From Streptomyces sp. DG1A-41 (GTDB taxonomy: Bacteria > Actinomycetota > Actinomycetes > Streptomycetales > Streptomycetaceae): a DNA stretch of 64,000 nucleotides. The stretch lies in NCBI RefSeq assembly GCF_037055355.1, contig NZ_CP146350.1, forward strand, positions 6,037,001 through 6,101,000, in the 5' to 3' direction. Positions 15,630 to 24,511 of this stretch are shown one piece after another; positions within the stretch are counted from its first letter, which is position 1; the number at the start of each line of letters is the position of its first letter. Under the pieces are notes generated by a model. That model was not told the DNA's origin. It saw nothing but the letters and a program-made list of their open reading frames with translations, and ran no database searches. Made by a program: the position numbers and the translations under genes.

Positions 15630-18419
15630 TCAGCCCTCCGTGGGCTCCGCGCCGGCCGTGGCCTTGCGGGTGCGGCGGGCCCTCGGCTTCGCCTCGGTCG
15701 CGTCAACCGCGGCCTCGGCGGAGGCCGTGGCGGCCGCGGTCGACTTCCGCGCGCGACGCGGCTTGACGGCCTCCGGCTCCTGCCCGGCCTGTGCCGGGAT
15801 ATCGGCGGGCTCGGTCACCTTGCGGGTGCGGCGGCGGGGCTTGGCCTCGGTGCCTTCGGCGGTGTCGGCGGCGGCTTCGGCTGCTGCGGCGGTCTTCCGC
15901 GTGCGGCGCGGCTTGGCCTCGGCGGTCTCGGCATCCGCAGCGACGGCCGCCGTCTTCCGCGTCCGGCGCGGCTTGGCCTCCGTGCCCTCGGCCGTGTCGA
16001 CGCTCGCCTCGGCCTTGGCCGTCGCCTTGCGGATACGCCGCGGCTTGGCCTCGGCCTCCTCCGGCTCCTGAGTCGTCTGGGCCGGGATCCCGGCGGCGAC
16101 GGACTCGGTGGGCTCGGCGGCTTCGACGGCCTTGCGGGTGCGGCGGCGGGGCTTGGCCTCGGCCGTCTCGGCCGTGTCGACGGCGTCTTCCGCTGTGGCG
16201 GTCGCCTTGCGCGTACGGCGGGGCTTGGCCTCGGTGCCTTCGGCGGTGTCGGCGGCGGTCTCGGCTGCTGCGGTGGTCTTCCGCGTGCGGCGGGGCTTGG
16301 GCTCGGTGGCCTGCGCCTGGCCGACGGCGTTCTCCGTCGCTGCCGTTGCCTTGCGCGTACGCCTGGGCTTCGCTTCGGCGGTCTCGGCCGTGTCGACGGC
16401 GTCCTCCGCCGCGGCTGCGGCCTTGCGTGTACGACGCGGCTGGGTCTCCGTGGCCTCGGCCGGAGCGGCAGGGGGCTCGGACGAGGCAGCCGTCTTGCGG
16501 GTGCGGCGCGGCTTCGTCTCCGTCGGCTCCGGTGCGGACTCGGCGGTCCCCTCGGCCGTGTCGACCGCCGACTCGGCCGCGGACGCAGCCGTGGTCTTGC
16601 GGGTGCGGCGGCGCGGCTTGGCCGCGGGAGCCTCGGACTGTTCGGTCACCGGGGCGGCCACGACCGACGCGGCATCCGCATCCGCCGGGGCCTCCGCGGC
16701 AGCCGACGGCGTCACCGCGGCCTCCGCCGCCGGCGTCTCCACCGACGTCACCGACCTGCGCGTACGGCGCCGGCGCGGCTTCGCCGCCTCCGTGCTCGTG
16801 CCCTCCGCCGTCGCGACGGCGCCCTTTGCCGGCTCGGACGCCGGGGACTCGACCGCCGTGACCGGCGCGGACTCGGCCGGGGCGCCGCCGCGGGTGCGGC
16901 GACGGCGACGCGGGGTGCGAGGAGCCGTGACGGTCTCCGCCTCGGCGGAGCCGCCTGCGGCCGTGGTCTCCGGAGCGGCGGTGCCGGCGGACTCCGGCGC
17001 CCCGTCCAGCGGCGTCCCGCCGCGCATACGGCGGCGGCGTCGCGGCGTACGGTCCGAACGCTCACGGTCGGCCGACGGGGACTCGTCCCGGCCGCCACGA
17101 CCGCGGCCCCCGCGCCCGCGCGGTCCCCGGCCGCCCGTTTCGCCCAGGTCCTCCAGCTCCTCCGCGTCCAGCCCGGCGCGCTTGCGCTCCGAGCGCGGCA
17201 GGACGCCCTTCGTGCCCTCGGGGATACCGAGGTCGGAGAAGAGGTGCGGGGAGGTGGAGTATGTCTCCGGCGGGTCGCTGAAGCCCAGGTCCAGCGCCTT
17301 GTTGATGAGCTGCCAGCGCGGGATGTCGTCCCAGTCGACGAGCGTGATCGCGATGCCCTTGGCGCCCGCGCGGCCCGTACGGCCGATGCGGTGCAGGTAC
17401 GTCTTCTCGTCTTCCGGCGACTGGTAGTTGATGACGTGGGTCACGCCCTCGACGTCGATACCACGGGCGGCGACGTCGGTGCAGACGAGGACGTCCACCT
17501 TGCCGTTGCGGAAGGCCCGCAGCGCCTGCTCGCGGGCGCCCTGGCCGAGGTCGCCGTGGACCGCGCCGGACGCGAACCCGCGCTGCTGGAGCTGGTCGGC
17601 GAGGTCCGCCGCGGTGCGCTTCGTACGGCAGAAGACCATGACCAGGCCCCGGCCTTCGGCCTGAAGGATGCGCGCGACCATCTCCGGCTTGTCCATGTTG
17701 TGCGCGCGGTAGATGAACTGCTTGGTGTTCGCGACCGTCTTGCCCGCGTCGTCCGGCGCCGTGGCGCTGATGTGCGTGGGCTGCGACATGTAGCGGCGGG
17801 CCAGTCCGATGACCGCGCCCGGCATCGTGGCCGAGAACAGCATCGTCTGGCGCCGGACCGGAAGCATGTTGATGATCTTCTCGACGTCGGGCAGGAAGCC
17901 CAGGTCGAGCATCTCGTCGGCCTCGTCGAGGACCAGGCACCGGACGTGCTTCAGGTTGAGCTTCTTCTGTCCGGCGAGGTCGAGCAGCCGGCCCGGGGTG
18001 CCGACGACCACGTCGACGCCCTTCTTGAGGGTTTCGACCTGGGGCTCGTAGGCCCGGCCGCCGTAGATCGCGAGGACGCGTACGTTGCGCACCTTGCCCG
18101 CGGTCAGCAGGTCGTTGGTGACCTGCGTGCACAGCTCGCGCGTGGGGACGACGACGAGCGCCTGCGGGGCGTCGGTGAGGTCCTCGGGCTTGGCGCGTCC
18201 GGCCTCGACGTCGGCGGGGACGGTGACGCGCTCGAGGAGCGGGAGGCCGAAGCCCAGCGTCTTGCCGGTACCGGTCTTGGCCTGGCCGATGACGTCCGAG
18301 CCCGACAGGGCCACGGGGAGCGTCATCTCCTGGATGGGGAAGGCGGTGATGATGCCGACGGCCTCCAGGGCCTCGGCGGTCTCGGGAAGAATTCCGAGCT
18401 CTCGGAACGTCGTAGTCAG
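15630..18419 (-). CDS. DEAD-box RNA helicase with long basic repeat tail
   Basis: The core, residues about 1-420, has every DEAD-box motif: the FRELG/Q-motif region, AKTGTGKT, PTREL, TPGRLLDL, VLDEADEML, FSATMP and HRIGRTGRAG. It should unwind RNA in ribosome assembly or mRNA decay, possibly as a cold-shock helicase. Residues about 420-929 are an RGG-like segment, then about 16 copies of a KPRRTRK-type motif separated by Ala/Glu/Thr-rich spacers, a probable disordered RNA-binding tail. The start is uncertain: the conserved region begins at a CTG (18417-18419) after GAGG, while an in-frame ATG at 18543-18545 would add 42 residues. A 16-bp palindrome lies upstream. Confidence 0.92.
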   Translation of the reverse strand: MTTTFRELGILPETAEALEAVGIITAFPIQEMTLPVALSGSDVIGQAKTGTGKTLGFGLPLLERVTVPADVEAGRAKPEDLTDAPQALVVVPTRELCTQVTNDLLTAGKVRNVRVLAIYGGRAYEPQVETLKKGVDVVVGTPGRLLDLAGQKKLNLKHVRCLVLDEADEMLDLGFLPDVEKIINMLPVRRQTMLFSATMPGAVIGLARRYMSQPTHISATAPDDAGKTVANTKQFIYRAHNMDKPEMVARILQAEGRGLVMVFCRTKRTAADLADQLQQRGFASGAVHGDLGQGAREQALRAFRNGKVDVLVCTDVAARGIDVEGVTHVINYQSPEDEKTYLHRIGRTGRAGAKGIAITLVDWDDIPRWQLINKALDLGFSDPPETYSTSPHLFSDLGIPEGTKGVLPRSERKRAGLDAEELEDLGETGGRGPRGRGGRGRGGRDESPSADRERSDRTPRRRRRMRGGTPLDGAPESAGTAAPETTAAGGSAEAETVTAPRTPRRRRRTRGGAPAESAPVTAVESPASEPAKGAVATAEGTSTEAAKPRRRRTRRSVTSVETPAAEAAVTPSAAAEAPADADAASVVAAPVTEQSEAPAAKPRRRTRKTTAASAAESAVDTAEGTAESAPEPTETKPRRTRKTAASSEPPAAPAEATETQPRRTRKAAAAAEDAVDTAETAEAKPRRTRKATAATENAVGQAQATEPKPRRTRKTTAAAETAADTAEGTEAKPRRTRKATATAEDAVDTAETAEAKPRRRTRKAVEAAEPTESVAAGIPAQTTQEPEEAEAKPRRIRKATAKAEASVDTAEGTEAKPRRTRKTAAVAADAETAEAKPRRTRKTAAAAEAAADTAEGTEAKPRRRTRKVTEPADIPAQAGQEPEAVKPRRARKSTAAATASAEAAVDATEAKPRARRTRKATAGAEPTEG
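15640..17050 (-). repeat. degenerate coding repeat, (K/Q)PRR-TRK motif, about 16 copies
   Basis: Within the helicase C-terminus the basic heptad-like motif KPRRTRK recurs roughly every 25-35 residues, with spacers rich in Ala, Glu and Thr (for example AEAAVDTAEGTEA). At the DNA level, blocks such as gcggcttggcctcggtgcc recur. The N-terminal copies are more Arg-rich (TPRRRRRMRGG), the distal ones more uniform, as expected if the array grew from one end. Confidence 0.85.
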
Positions 18420-18803
18420 GGTGCTGCCTCTTCTGTGTGGGCGACGCGAGGCGAGCGCGGGGGTCGTGTCGGACCGTGCCGGGGACGTCGGCTGCCTACG
18501 GGCGGGCCGTAGAGCACGGGACCGCGCCGACGCTCTAGCGCTCATGCCGCTGAGGGTGTCCCCTCCGGGTCTCGTACGCGTAGTGCCGTACGCCGGGGAG
18601 GGCTGTCGGGTCGGAGCCGATCGGGCCACCGACCGGGCATCCTCATACGTGCGGCCTGTCGAGGTACGTCGACGTACCAGCAGGCGCATTACCACCATAC
18701 CCCGGAATCCCGCACACGCGATGGCCGATTTGGTCACGTAGTCGTCGTCACACTGATTGACCAGGGCCTTACGCCTCCCGGCGGGCGGGCTATTGTGCGC
18801 TTC
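18420..18803. other. 384-bp divergent intergenic region
   Basis: This holds the regulatory sequence of both the helicase (minus) and the ferritin-like gene (plus). Seen here are the 16-bp palindrome at 18663-18678 and, for the plus-strand gene, TATTGT at 18791-18796 placed 7 bp before the ATG, which would give a leaderless transcript. In the helicase direction the frame is open from 18545, so part of this region may be coding. Confidence 0.5.
18663..18678. promoter_or_regulatory. perfect 16-bp palindrome, candidate operator
   Basis: GGTACGTCGACGTACC reads identically on both strands. It lies between the divergent helicase and ferritin-like genes, about 120 bp from the possible helicase ATG and 125 bp from the other start. 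A dimeric repressor site is the natural reading; I cannot name the regulator. Confidence 0.4.
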
Positions 18804-19556
18804 ATGACGAGCTCTGACAAGCCTGAGAACGCCTCGGACACCACCGCCACCCCGGCCCACACCGGAGTCGCCGCCCGGGACTGGGCGACGGCCTCCGCCG
18901 ACCCGCAGTACCGTGCCGCGGTCGTGGACCTGCTCGGTGCGCTGGCGTACGGCGAGCTGGCGGCGTTCGAGCGGCTCGCGGAGGACGCCAAGCTGGCGCC
19001 GACGCTGGAGGACAAGGCGGAGCTGGCGAAGATGGCCTCGGCCGAGTTCCACCACTTCGAGAGGCTGCGCGACCGGCTCGCCGAGATCGGGGAGGAGCCG
19101 ACGCGGGCGATGGAGCCGTTCGTCGCGGCCTACGACGGGTTCCACAAGCAGACGGCCCCCTCGGACTGGCTGGAGGGCCTCGTCAAGGCCTACGTCGGCG
19201 ACTCCATCGCCAGCGACTTCTACCGGGAGGTCGCCGCCCGGCTGGACTCCGACTCCCGCAGTCTGGTGCTGGCCGTGCTCGACGACACCGGGCACGGCGG
19301 CTTCGCCGTGGAGAAGGTGCGTGCCGCGATCGACGCGGATCCGCGTGTGGGCGGGCGGCTCGCGCTGTGGGCGCGGCGGCTGATGGGCGAGGCCCTGTCG
19401 CAGTCCCAGCGGGTGGTCGCCGACCGGGACGCGCTGTCCACCATGCTGGTCGGCGGTGTCGCGGACGGCTTCGACCTGGCCGAGGTCGGCAAGATGTTCT
19501 CCCGGATCACCGAGGCGCACACCAAGCGGATGGCTGCGCTGGGATTGGCCGCGTAG
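18804..19556 (+). CDS. ferritin-like fold protein (MiaE-like)
   Basis: The 250-residue, mostly helical protein carries diiron-type ligands: an E in YGELAAFERLAEDA and the EFHHFERL motif (ExxH), with further acidic/His pairs in the second half (DDTGHGGFAVE). This resembles the MiaE tRNA-hydroxylase and ferritin-like families, so an oxidative diiron enzyme or iron-binding protein in the cytosol is likely; the actinobacterial substrate is not known to me. The ATG at 18804 is 7 bp from TATTGT, suggesting a leaderless message. Confidence 0.85.
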   Translation: MTSSDKPENASDTTATPAHTGVAARDWATASADPQYRAAVVDLLGALAYGELAAFERLAEDAKLAPTLEDKAELAKMASAEFHHFERLRDRLAEIGEEPTRAMEPFVAAYDGFHKQTAPSDWLEGLVKAYVGDSIASDFYREVAARLDSDSRSLVLAVLDDTGHGGFAVEKVRAAIDADPRVGGRLALWARRLMGEALSQSQRVVADRDALSTMLVGGVADGFDLAEVGKMFSRITEAHTKRMAALGLAA

Positions 19557-19677
19557 GGGAACCTGCGCGCAGGGTGGTTCTGGTTTGCAGCACTCCGCAC
19601 AGGGTGGTTCCCACTGTGTGGCGGCTGTGGGCCGTTGTCGGCTGGGTGCGCGGTTCCCGCGCCCCGGTCGGCTCCGG

Positions 19678-19947
19678 CTAAGCCGTCGCTGATCGTCGGC
19701 GCAGGCGCCCCGCGGGGCGCAGCAGCAGCGACAGCGAGGCCACCGAGACGATCACCGCGCCGAGCAGCACCAGCAGCAGATGCCCGGCGTCCAGCGCGCT
19801 GTGCATGACGAAGGCCCCGAAGAGGGCGCCCGCGACGCCGGTCGACAGGACCAGGGGGCGGGCCGGGAGCCGGTGCGCCAGGCGATGCGTGGCCGCCCAT
19901 GACAGAGCCAGGCCGAGGATCGCGGAACTCAGCGCTTCCAGGAGCAT
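19678..19947 (-). CDS. small integral membrane protein
   Basis: The 89-residue protein has an amphipathic N-terminal helix, then two or three hydrophobic helices (around LVLSTGVAGALFGAFVM and LLLVLLGAVIVSVASLSLLL) and a basic C-terminus (RPAGRLRRRSATA). The ATG at 19945-19947 has GGGAGGA spaced 7 bases away, which decides the start. Pattern resembles transglycosylase-associated/GlsB-type or YeaQ-like small proteins, but that is weak. Confidence 0.7.
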   Translation of the reverse strand: MLLEALSSAILGLALSWAATHRLAHRLPARPLVLSTGVAGALFGAFVMHSALDAGHLLLVLLGAVIVSVASLSLLLRPAGRLRRRSATA

Positions 19948-20100
19948 GTCGGGGTCCTCCCACATGGCCGGCTGCCCAAATCGGTCGTAGCCCGTCTTAC
20001 CCCTGACCTGCGGAATCCAATCCACTTCTGTGCGTGAACCGTGCTCCGTCCGTGGAGGAACCCGTGTGCCGCACGGGGTGCCGCGGGGGAGAGGAAACGC

Positions 20101-20139
20101 GAACGGGGCGGGCCGGCCGACAGCCGCCCCGCCCCGTTC
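20101..20139 (-). terminator. intrinsic terminator after the DUF3107 gene
   Basis: A 12-bp G+C-rich stem (GAACGGGGCGGG at 20101-20112 against 20128-20139) lies 11 bp beyond the stop of the DUF3107 gene on the minus strand. Confidence 0.7.
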
Positions 20140-20150
20140 CACACATGCGC

Positions 20151-20378
20151 CTACAGAGCGCCGAAGCCCACCTTGCGCGGGGCGGGCTCGCCGATCTCGA
20201 CGTAGGCGAGACGGTCGGCCGGGACCAGGACCTTGCGGCCGTGCTCGTCCACGAGGGTCAGCAGCGGCGACTTCCCGGCCAGCGCCTCGGACACCGCCCG
20301 CTCGACCTCCTCGGCACTCTGACCGCTCTCCAGAACGATCTCGCGGGGCGCGTGCTGCACGCCGATCTTGACCTCCAC
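20151..20378 (-). CDS. DUF3107 family protein
   Basis: This 75-residue protein starts VEVKIGVQHAPREIVLESGQ and continues with an acidic helix (SAEEVERAVSEAL) and the strand TLVDEHGRKVLVPADRLAYVEIG, the layout of the actinobacterial family DUF3107. Function unknown. The GTG at 20376-20378 with GGAGGG 8 bases upstream fits the usual length. It is followed by its own terminator and preceded by the TetR gene on the same strand. Confidence 0.88.
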   Translation of the reverse strand: MEVKIGVQHAPREIVLESGQSAEEVERAVSEALAGKSPLLTLVDEHGRKVLVPADRLAYVEIGEPAPRKVGFGAL

Positions 20379-20513
20379 GGCTATGTCCCTCCGACGGTCA
20401 GTGATGTGCGCGACCTTCCGCGCCGTACGCAGCACACATTAGCCCGGTGAGGGGACCGGCATGCTCCGCCCGGGAACGCCACGAGCGAACAGCGGGCGGG
20501 AACAAAGCGGCCG

Positions 20514-21161
20514 TCAGTGGTGCTGCTGTTCGGTTCCGTGCAGCGGGAAGCCCGCGATGCCGCGCCACGCCAGGGAGGCGAGCAGCTGTACGGCCTGGTC
20601 GCGCGGCACGCTGCGGTCGCTGTGCAGCCAGGACCGGGCCACCACCTGGGCGAGGCCGCCCAGGCCCGAGGCGAGCAGCATCGACTCCGCGCGCGACAGG
20701 CCCGTGTCCTCGGCGATGACGTCGCAGATCGCCTCCGCGCACTCGTTGGTGACCTTGTCGACGCGCTCGCGCACGGCGGGCTCGTTCGTCAGGTCCGACT
20801 CGAAGACCAGGCGGAAGGCGCCGCCGTCGTCCTCGACGTACGCGAAGTAGGCGTCCATCGTCGCCCGGACGCGCTGCTTGTTGTCTGTCGTCGACGCCAG
20901 CGCGTTCCGTACGGCCTGGATGAGCGATTCGCAGTGCTGGTCCAGCAGTGCGAGATAGAGGTCGAGCTTGCCCGGGAAGTGCTGGTAGAGCACTGGCTTG
21001 CTGACGCCGGCGCGCTCGGCGATGTCGTCCATCGCGGCCGCGTGGTAGCCCTGGGCCACGAAGACCTCCTGGGCGGCGCCCAGGAGCTGGTTCCGTCGGG
21101 CACGGCGTGGCAGGCGTGTGCCCCGCGGGCGAACCGCCTCTGTCTGCTCGATGGCTGTCAC
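20514..21161 (-). CDS. TetR family transcriptional regulator
   Basis: The 215-residue protein has the TetR N-terminal helix-turn-helix (about residues 20-65, with MDDIAERAGVSKPVLYQHFPGKLDLY) and a helical ligand-binding domain. TetR proteins bind palindromic operators as dimers and usually release on binding a small ligand. The GTG at 21159-21161 follows GGGAGG. The upstream region has CGGTAACCG (21217-21225) and a related GGTTACG near 21267, possible autoregulatory sites. Target genes cannot be named; the next gene downstream is DUF3107. Confidence 0.92.
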   Translation of the reverse strand: MTAIEQTEAVRPRGTRLPRRARRNQLLGAAQEVFVAQGYHAAAMDDIAERAGVSKPVLYQHFPGKLDLYLALLDQHCESLIQAVRNALASTTDNKQRVRATMDAYFAYVEDDGGAFRLVFESDLTNEPAVRERVDKVTNECAEAICDVIAEDTGLSRAESMLLASGLGGLAQVVARSWLHSDRSVPRDQAVQLLASLAWRGIAGFPLHGTEQQHH

Positions 21162-21368
21162 GCCGCCTCCCAAAGTCGTCCACGTGCGGATCTGGCCGCG
21201 TCGCCATCGTACTTTTCGGTAACCGTGGTGTGCGCGGTGAGAACGCAGAATTTCACGGACCGGACGGTTACGAAAGCGGTTGAGAAGGTTTCAAACAGGT
21301 GCAGAGCGGGCAAAATGCGGCTCCTTTCCTGCTCGGTGATGCTTCTGGTCGCGGCCCGGCGGCGTGCG

Positions 21369-21593
21369 TCACCGGTAGTCGTCCTCGTCGAGAGAGACGA
21401 TCCGGGCCTGCTCCACCAGGTCGGCCTCATTGGCGCGGCCGGGGTCGACGTGGTCCAGCGGGTCGTCGCGGTCCGGTGCGACGTCCGTGTGCTGCTCGGT
21501 CGCGTCGACCTCGGGGGCCTCGACGTCGTACTCCGGCGTCTCCGGCGCCTCCTCGACCTCGAATGTCTCCGGGTCTGTGGGGTCTACGGACAT
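21369..21593 (-). CDS. small acidic hypothetical protein
   Basis: The 74-residue product is strongly acidic and rich in Pro, Glu, Asp and Val (DPETFEVEEAPETPEYDVEA), without Cys or Trp, ending RIVSLDEDDYR, so it is probably disordered. The ATG at 21591-21593 has GGAAGGGAG upstream, strong support for translation. No function can be assigned. It is divergent from the alpha/beta hydrolase gene. Confidence 0.7.
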   Translation of the reverse strand: MSVDPTDPETFEVEEAPETPEYDVEAPEVDATEQHTDVAPDRDDPLDHVDPGRANEADLVEQARIVSLDEDDYR

Positions 21594-21894
21594 GCTGGGC
21601 TCCCTTCCTACGAACGTCCCTGGGAATGCAGGGGCCACACGCGGGTGCCCTCTCTACGAGCCTAGGAGACACCCGATCCGGACGCTATGCGATCCGCGTC
21701 CGGGACGTGACGCGATGCGCATCCCGTTGACTGCTTCTCGTCTGCCCTGCCTTTCCCAGGCGCCTCCCCCTTCCCGGGTGTCTTTCCTTCCTTGGCACCT
21801 TCCCTGCGTCTGCCTCATGTGCCCGCCTCACACGGCCGATTCTTGTGACGGCGAACACATGAGCCACTACGTGATCGTCTCGTAACATTGCCGC
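21594..21894. other. 301-bp divergent intergenic region with short inverted repeats
   Basis: This lies between the acidic-protein gene and the hydrolase gene. It contains an inverted repeat CCGGACG...CGTCCGG (21678-21684, 21697-21703) and the 10-bp palindrome GATGCGCATC (21714-21723). TAACAT at 21883-21888 is 6 bp before the hydrolase ATG, a plausible -10 for a leaderless message. I see no RNA gene or further ORF with a binding site. Confidence 0.4.
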
Positions 21895-22929
21895 ATGTCT
21901 TCGACCGAGCTGCCGTTCGTGCCGCCCGCCAATGTGCTGCCGAAGGTGGGGACCGTCCGGGTCGCCGAGGGCGAGCGGCTCCATTCGGTCGAGCTGCCCG
22001 GGTACACGCTCACGGTGCGGTCGAGGTGCCCCGCGCGCCAGGGGCTGGCTCCCGCGCTGTACGTGCACGGACTCGGGGGCTCCTCGCAGAACTGGTCGGC
22101 GCTGATGTCGCTGCTGGACGACGTCGTCGAGAGCGAGGCCCTCGACCTGCCGGGCTTCGGCGACTCCCCGCCGCCGGACGACGGCAACTACTCCGTCGCG
22201 GGGCACGCGCGCGCGGTCATCCGGTACCTCGACGCCACCGGCCGCGGCCCCGTGCACCTGTTCGGGAACTCGCTCGGTGGCGCCATCACCACCCGTGTCG
22301 CCGCGGCACGGCCCGATCTGGTCCGTACGCTCACGCTCGTGTCGCCTGCTTTGCCCGAAATTCGAGTGCAGCGCACCGCCGTGCCCACAGCGCTGCTGGC
22401 GGTGCCGGGCGTCGCCCCCCTCTTCACCCGGCTGACCCGGGAGTGGACGGCCGAGCAGCGCGTCCGCGGCGTGATGGCGCTGTGTTACGGGGATCCGGGG
22501 CGCGTGACGCCGGAAGGATTCAGCAACGCGGTGCACGAGATGGAGCGGCGGCTGCGGCTGCCATACTTCTGGGACGCGATGACGCGTTCCGCGCGCGGGA
22601 TCGTCAACGCGTACGCGCTCGGTGGCCAGCAGGGGCTGTGGCGCCAGGCCGAGCGGGTTCTCGCGCCGACCCTCCTCGTCTACGGTGGCCGTGACCAGCT
22701 CGTCGGCTTCCGGATGGCCCAGAAGGCGGCCCGGGCGTTCCGCGACTCGCGGCTGGTGACGTTGCCGGACGCGGGACACGTGGCCATGATGGAGTACCCG
22801 GAGACGGTGGCCATGGCGTTTCGTGAATTCCTCGAAGACGCGGGGGAGTTGGGCGAGCGGCGAGCGAGACGGGCTCGCGCGGACCAGGCCGTCGACCAAG
22901 CGGGCACCGACGAGAGCATGGGGGGCTGA
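21895..22929 (+). CDS. alpha/beta hydrolase
   Basis: The 344-residue protein has the hydrolase order LYVHGLGGSSQNW (oxyanion hole), GNSLGG (nucleophile elbow), GGRDQLVG (acid) and DAGHVAMMEYPE (His). The family includes esterases, epoxide hydrolases and C-C hydrolases; substrate unknown. No Shine-Dalgarno precedes the ATG, while TAACAT sits 6 bp upstream, fitting leaderless expression. The stop is 8 bp before the DUF3152 gene, so the two probably form an operon. Confidence 0.88.
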   Translation: MSSTELPFVPPANVLPKVGTVRVAEGERLHSVELPGYTLTVRSRCPARQGLAPALYVHGLGGSSQNWSALMSLLDDVVESEALDLPGFGDSPPPDDGNYSVAGHARAVIRYLDATGRGPVHLFGNSLGGAITTRVAAARPDLVRTLTLVSPALPEIRVQRTAVPTALLAVPGVAPLFTRLTREWTAEQRVRGVMALCYGDPGRVTPEGFSNAVHEMERRLRLPYFWDAMTRSARGIVNAYALGGQQGLWRQAERVLAPTLLVYGGRDQLVGFRMAQKAARAFRDSRLVTLPDAGHVAMMEYPETVAMAFREFLEDAGELGERRARRARADQAVDQAGTDESMGG

Positions 22930-22937
22930 GGCGCGAC

Positions 22938-24511
22938 GTGGGACGCCACAGCCGCCGTGGGCCGGTCGCCAAGGGCGACACCGCGGACACAACCGCAGTA
23001 CAGGACGGCCGGGCCGGGCCGGGACAGCAACCGGTGCAGGGCCAGGCGCCGGATACGGGCCGGGGAGGCCGGATGGCCTCGCCCCGCGGTGCGTCTCAGG
23101 GCGGCTGGCCGCCGCCGGGCGCGGGCCCTCGCCGGACGCCGGGGCCTCGGCCCGCGCCGGTGGACGGGACGCCCGCGCAGGGGATGCCGCGCCTTCCGGA
23201 CGGCTGGCTGCCGGACGGCACGCCCGTGCACGGCGCTCCGCGCCTGCCCGACGGCGCCCCGGCGCGGGGGCTGCCCCGCTTTCCTGACGGAGCGCCGGCG
23301 CGCGGGGTGCCGCGGCTGCCGGACGGGACTCCCGCGCAGAGTGTTCCTCGCTTTGCCGCGGACGGCGTTCCGCGGCTGCTGGACGGGACTCCCGCGCACG
23401 GTTTCCCCCAAGCCCGGGGAGGCCATCCCGAGCAGTGGGAAGCCGGGGGCGGCTGGGGTGAGTTGAGGAGCGGCGGCGGTGCTCCCATACCGCGGCAGCG
23501 GCGGGCCTCCGTGCCCGGGCCGCGGCAGGACTATCTCGACGCCTTCGACGAGGAGGACGACGTCTTCGCACCCCGTACGCCCGCCTCCGCGCACGCGGCG
23601 GACGCCGACGCCTCCGTCACGGACCGGAGTGCCGGCTCCCGGCCGGCATCCGCTCCGACGACGACGATGACGACGCGGCGCCCACCGGCACGCCCGCGCC
23701 GGTCAAGGGCGCCAAGGGCCGTACGTTCACCGGCATCGCGGCCGCCGCCGTCACCACCGTCCTGGCCGTGATCGTCGCCGGTCAGGTCACCGACGAACCC
23801 GGCGGCGCCGACGTGCAGTCGCAGTCCGCCACCGACCAGGCGCGCGACATCCGGGACTCCGCGTCCCGCGCGGACGGACGGGGGTCCGCACCGAACCCCG
23901 GCGCCAAGGCGCTGACGTACGGCGAGAAGATGGGCAGGACGTACCCGCTCGGCGCCACGTTCAAGGGCTCGGGGAAGTTCGATGCCGTGGCCGGGATCGC
24001 CGAGGCGCCAGGCGCGGGGCAGAAGTTCACGTATCGCGTGGACGTCGAGCAGGGGCTCGGGCTCGACGCCGAACTGTTCGCCGAGGCCGTGCAGAAGACG
24101 CTCAACGACCAGCGCAGCTGGGCCCACAACGGCGCGCGCACCTTCGAGCGGATCTACTCCGGCAAGGCCGACTTCGTGATCACGCTCGCCAGCCCCGGCA
24201 CGACCGCCGACTGGTGCGCCAAGTCCGGTCTGGACACCACCGTGGACAACGTCTCCTGCGACTCGGCCGCCACCGAGCGTGTGATGATCAACGCCTACCG
24301 GTGGGCGCAGGGCTCGGAGACGTACGGCGACAAGATCCACGCCTACCGGCAGATGCTGATCAACCACGAGGTCGGCCACCGCCTCGGCTACGGCCACGTC
24401 ACCTGCGACAAGGACGGCAGCCTCGCCCCGGTCATGCAGCAGCAGACCAAGTTCCTCGACCACGACGGCATCCGGTGCCGGGCCAATCCCTGGCCGTACC
24501 CCGGAAGTTGA
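22938..24511 (+). pseudogene. DUF3152 zinc-metalloprotease-like protein, split by a frameshift
   Basis: The gene starts at GTG 22938 (MGRHSRRG, as in the family). It reads through a Pro/Gly-rich repeat region and DAFDEEDDVFAP, then loses sense near 23636. From there the next frame (-1) continues with PAGIRSDDDDDD, a membrane anchor (FTGIAAAAVTTVLAVIVAG) and the extracellular DUF3152 domain. That domain contains HEVGHRLGYGH, an HExxHxxGxxH zinc site, and ends at 24511. One missing base after 23636 would restore VPAGIRSDDD. The cause could be a true mutation, a recoding site or an assembly error. Intact, it would be a membrane-anchored surface protein. Confidence 0.85.
23163..23406 (+). repeat. 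about 36-bp degenerate coding tandem repeat
   Basis: Inside the DUF3152 gene a 12-residue unit of the form DG(T/A)PxxGxPR(L/F)P recurs about six times (for example DGTPAQGMPRLP, DGTPVHGAPRLP, DGAPARGLPRFP, DGAPARGVPRLP). Unit ends are imperfect. The units encode a likely disordered cytoplasmic arm and are a probable site of length variation between strains. Confidence 0.8.

Noticed and set aside
15498..18512. A 1004-codon plus-strand frame opposite the helicase
   Set aside because: It is an Arg/Gly/Leu repeat produced by reading the helicase tail in antisense.
19560..19677. Direct repeat of CAGGGTGGTTC as a mobile or regulatory element
   Set aside because: Only two short copies about 30 bp apart after the ferritin-like gene; too little to support a call.
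23600..23660. Programmed -1 frameshifting in the DUF3152 gene
   Set aside because: No classic slippery heptamer or evident pseudoknot was seen; a missing base explains the break more simply, though it is not excluded.
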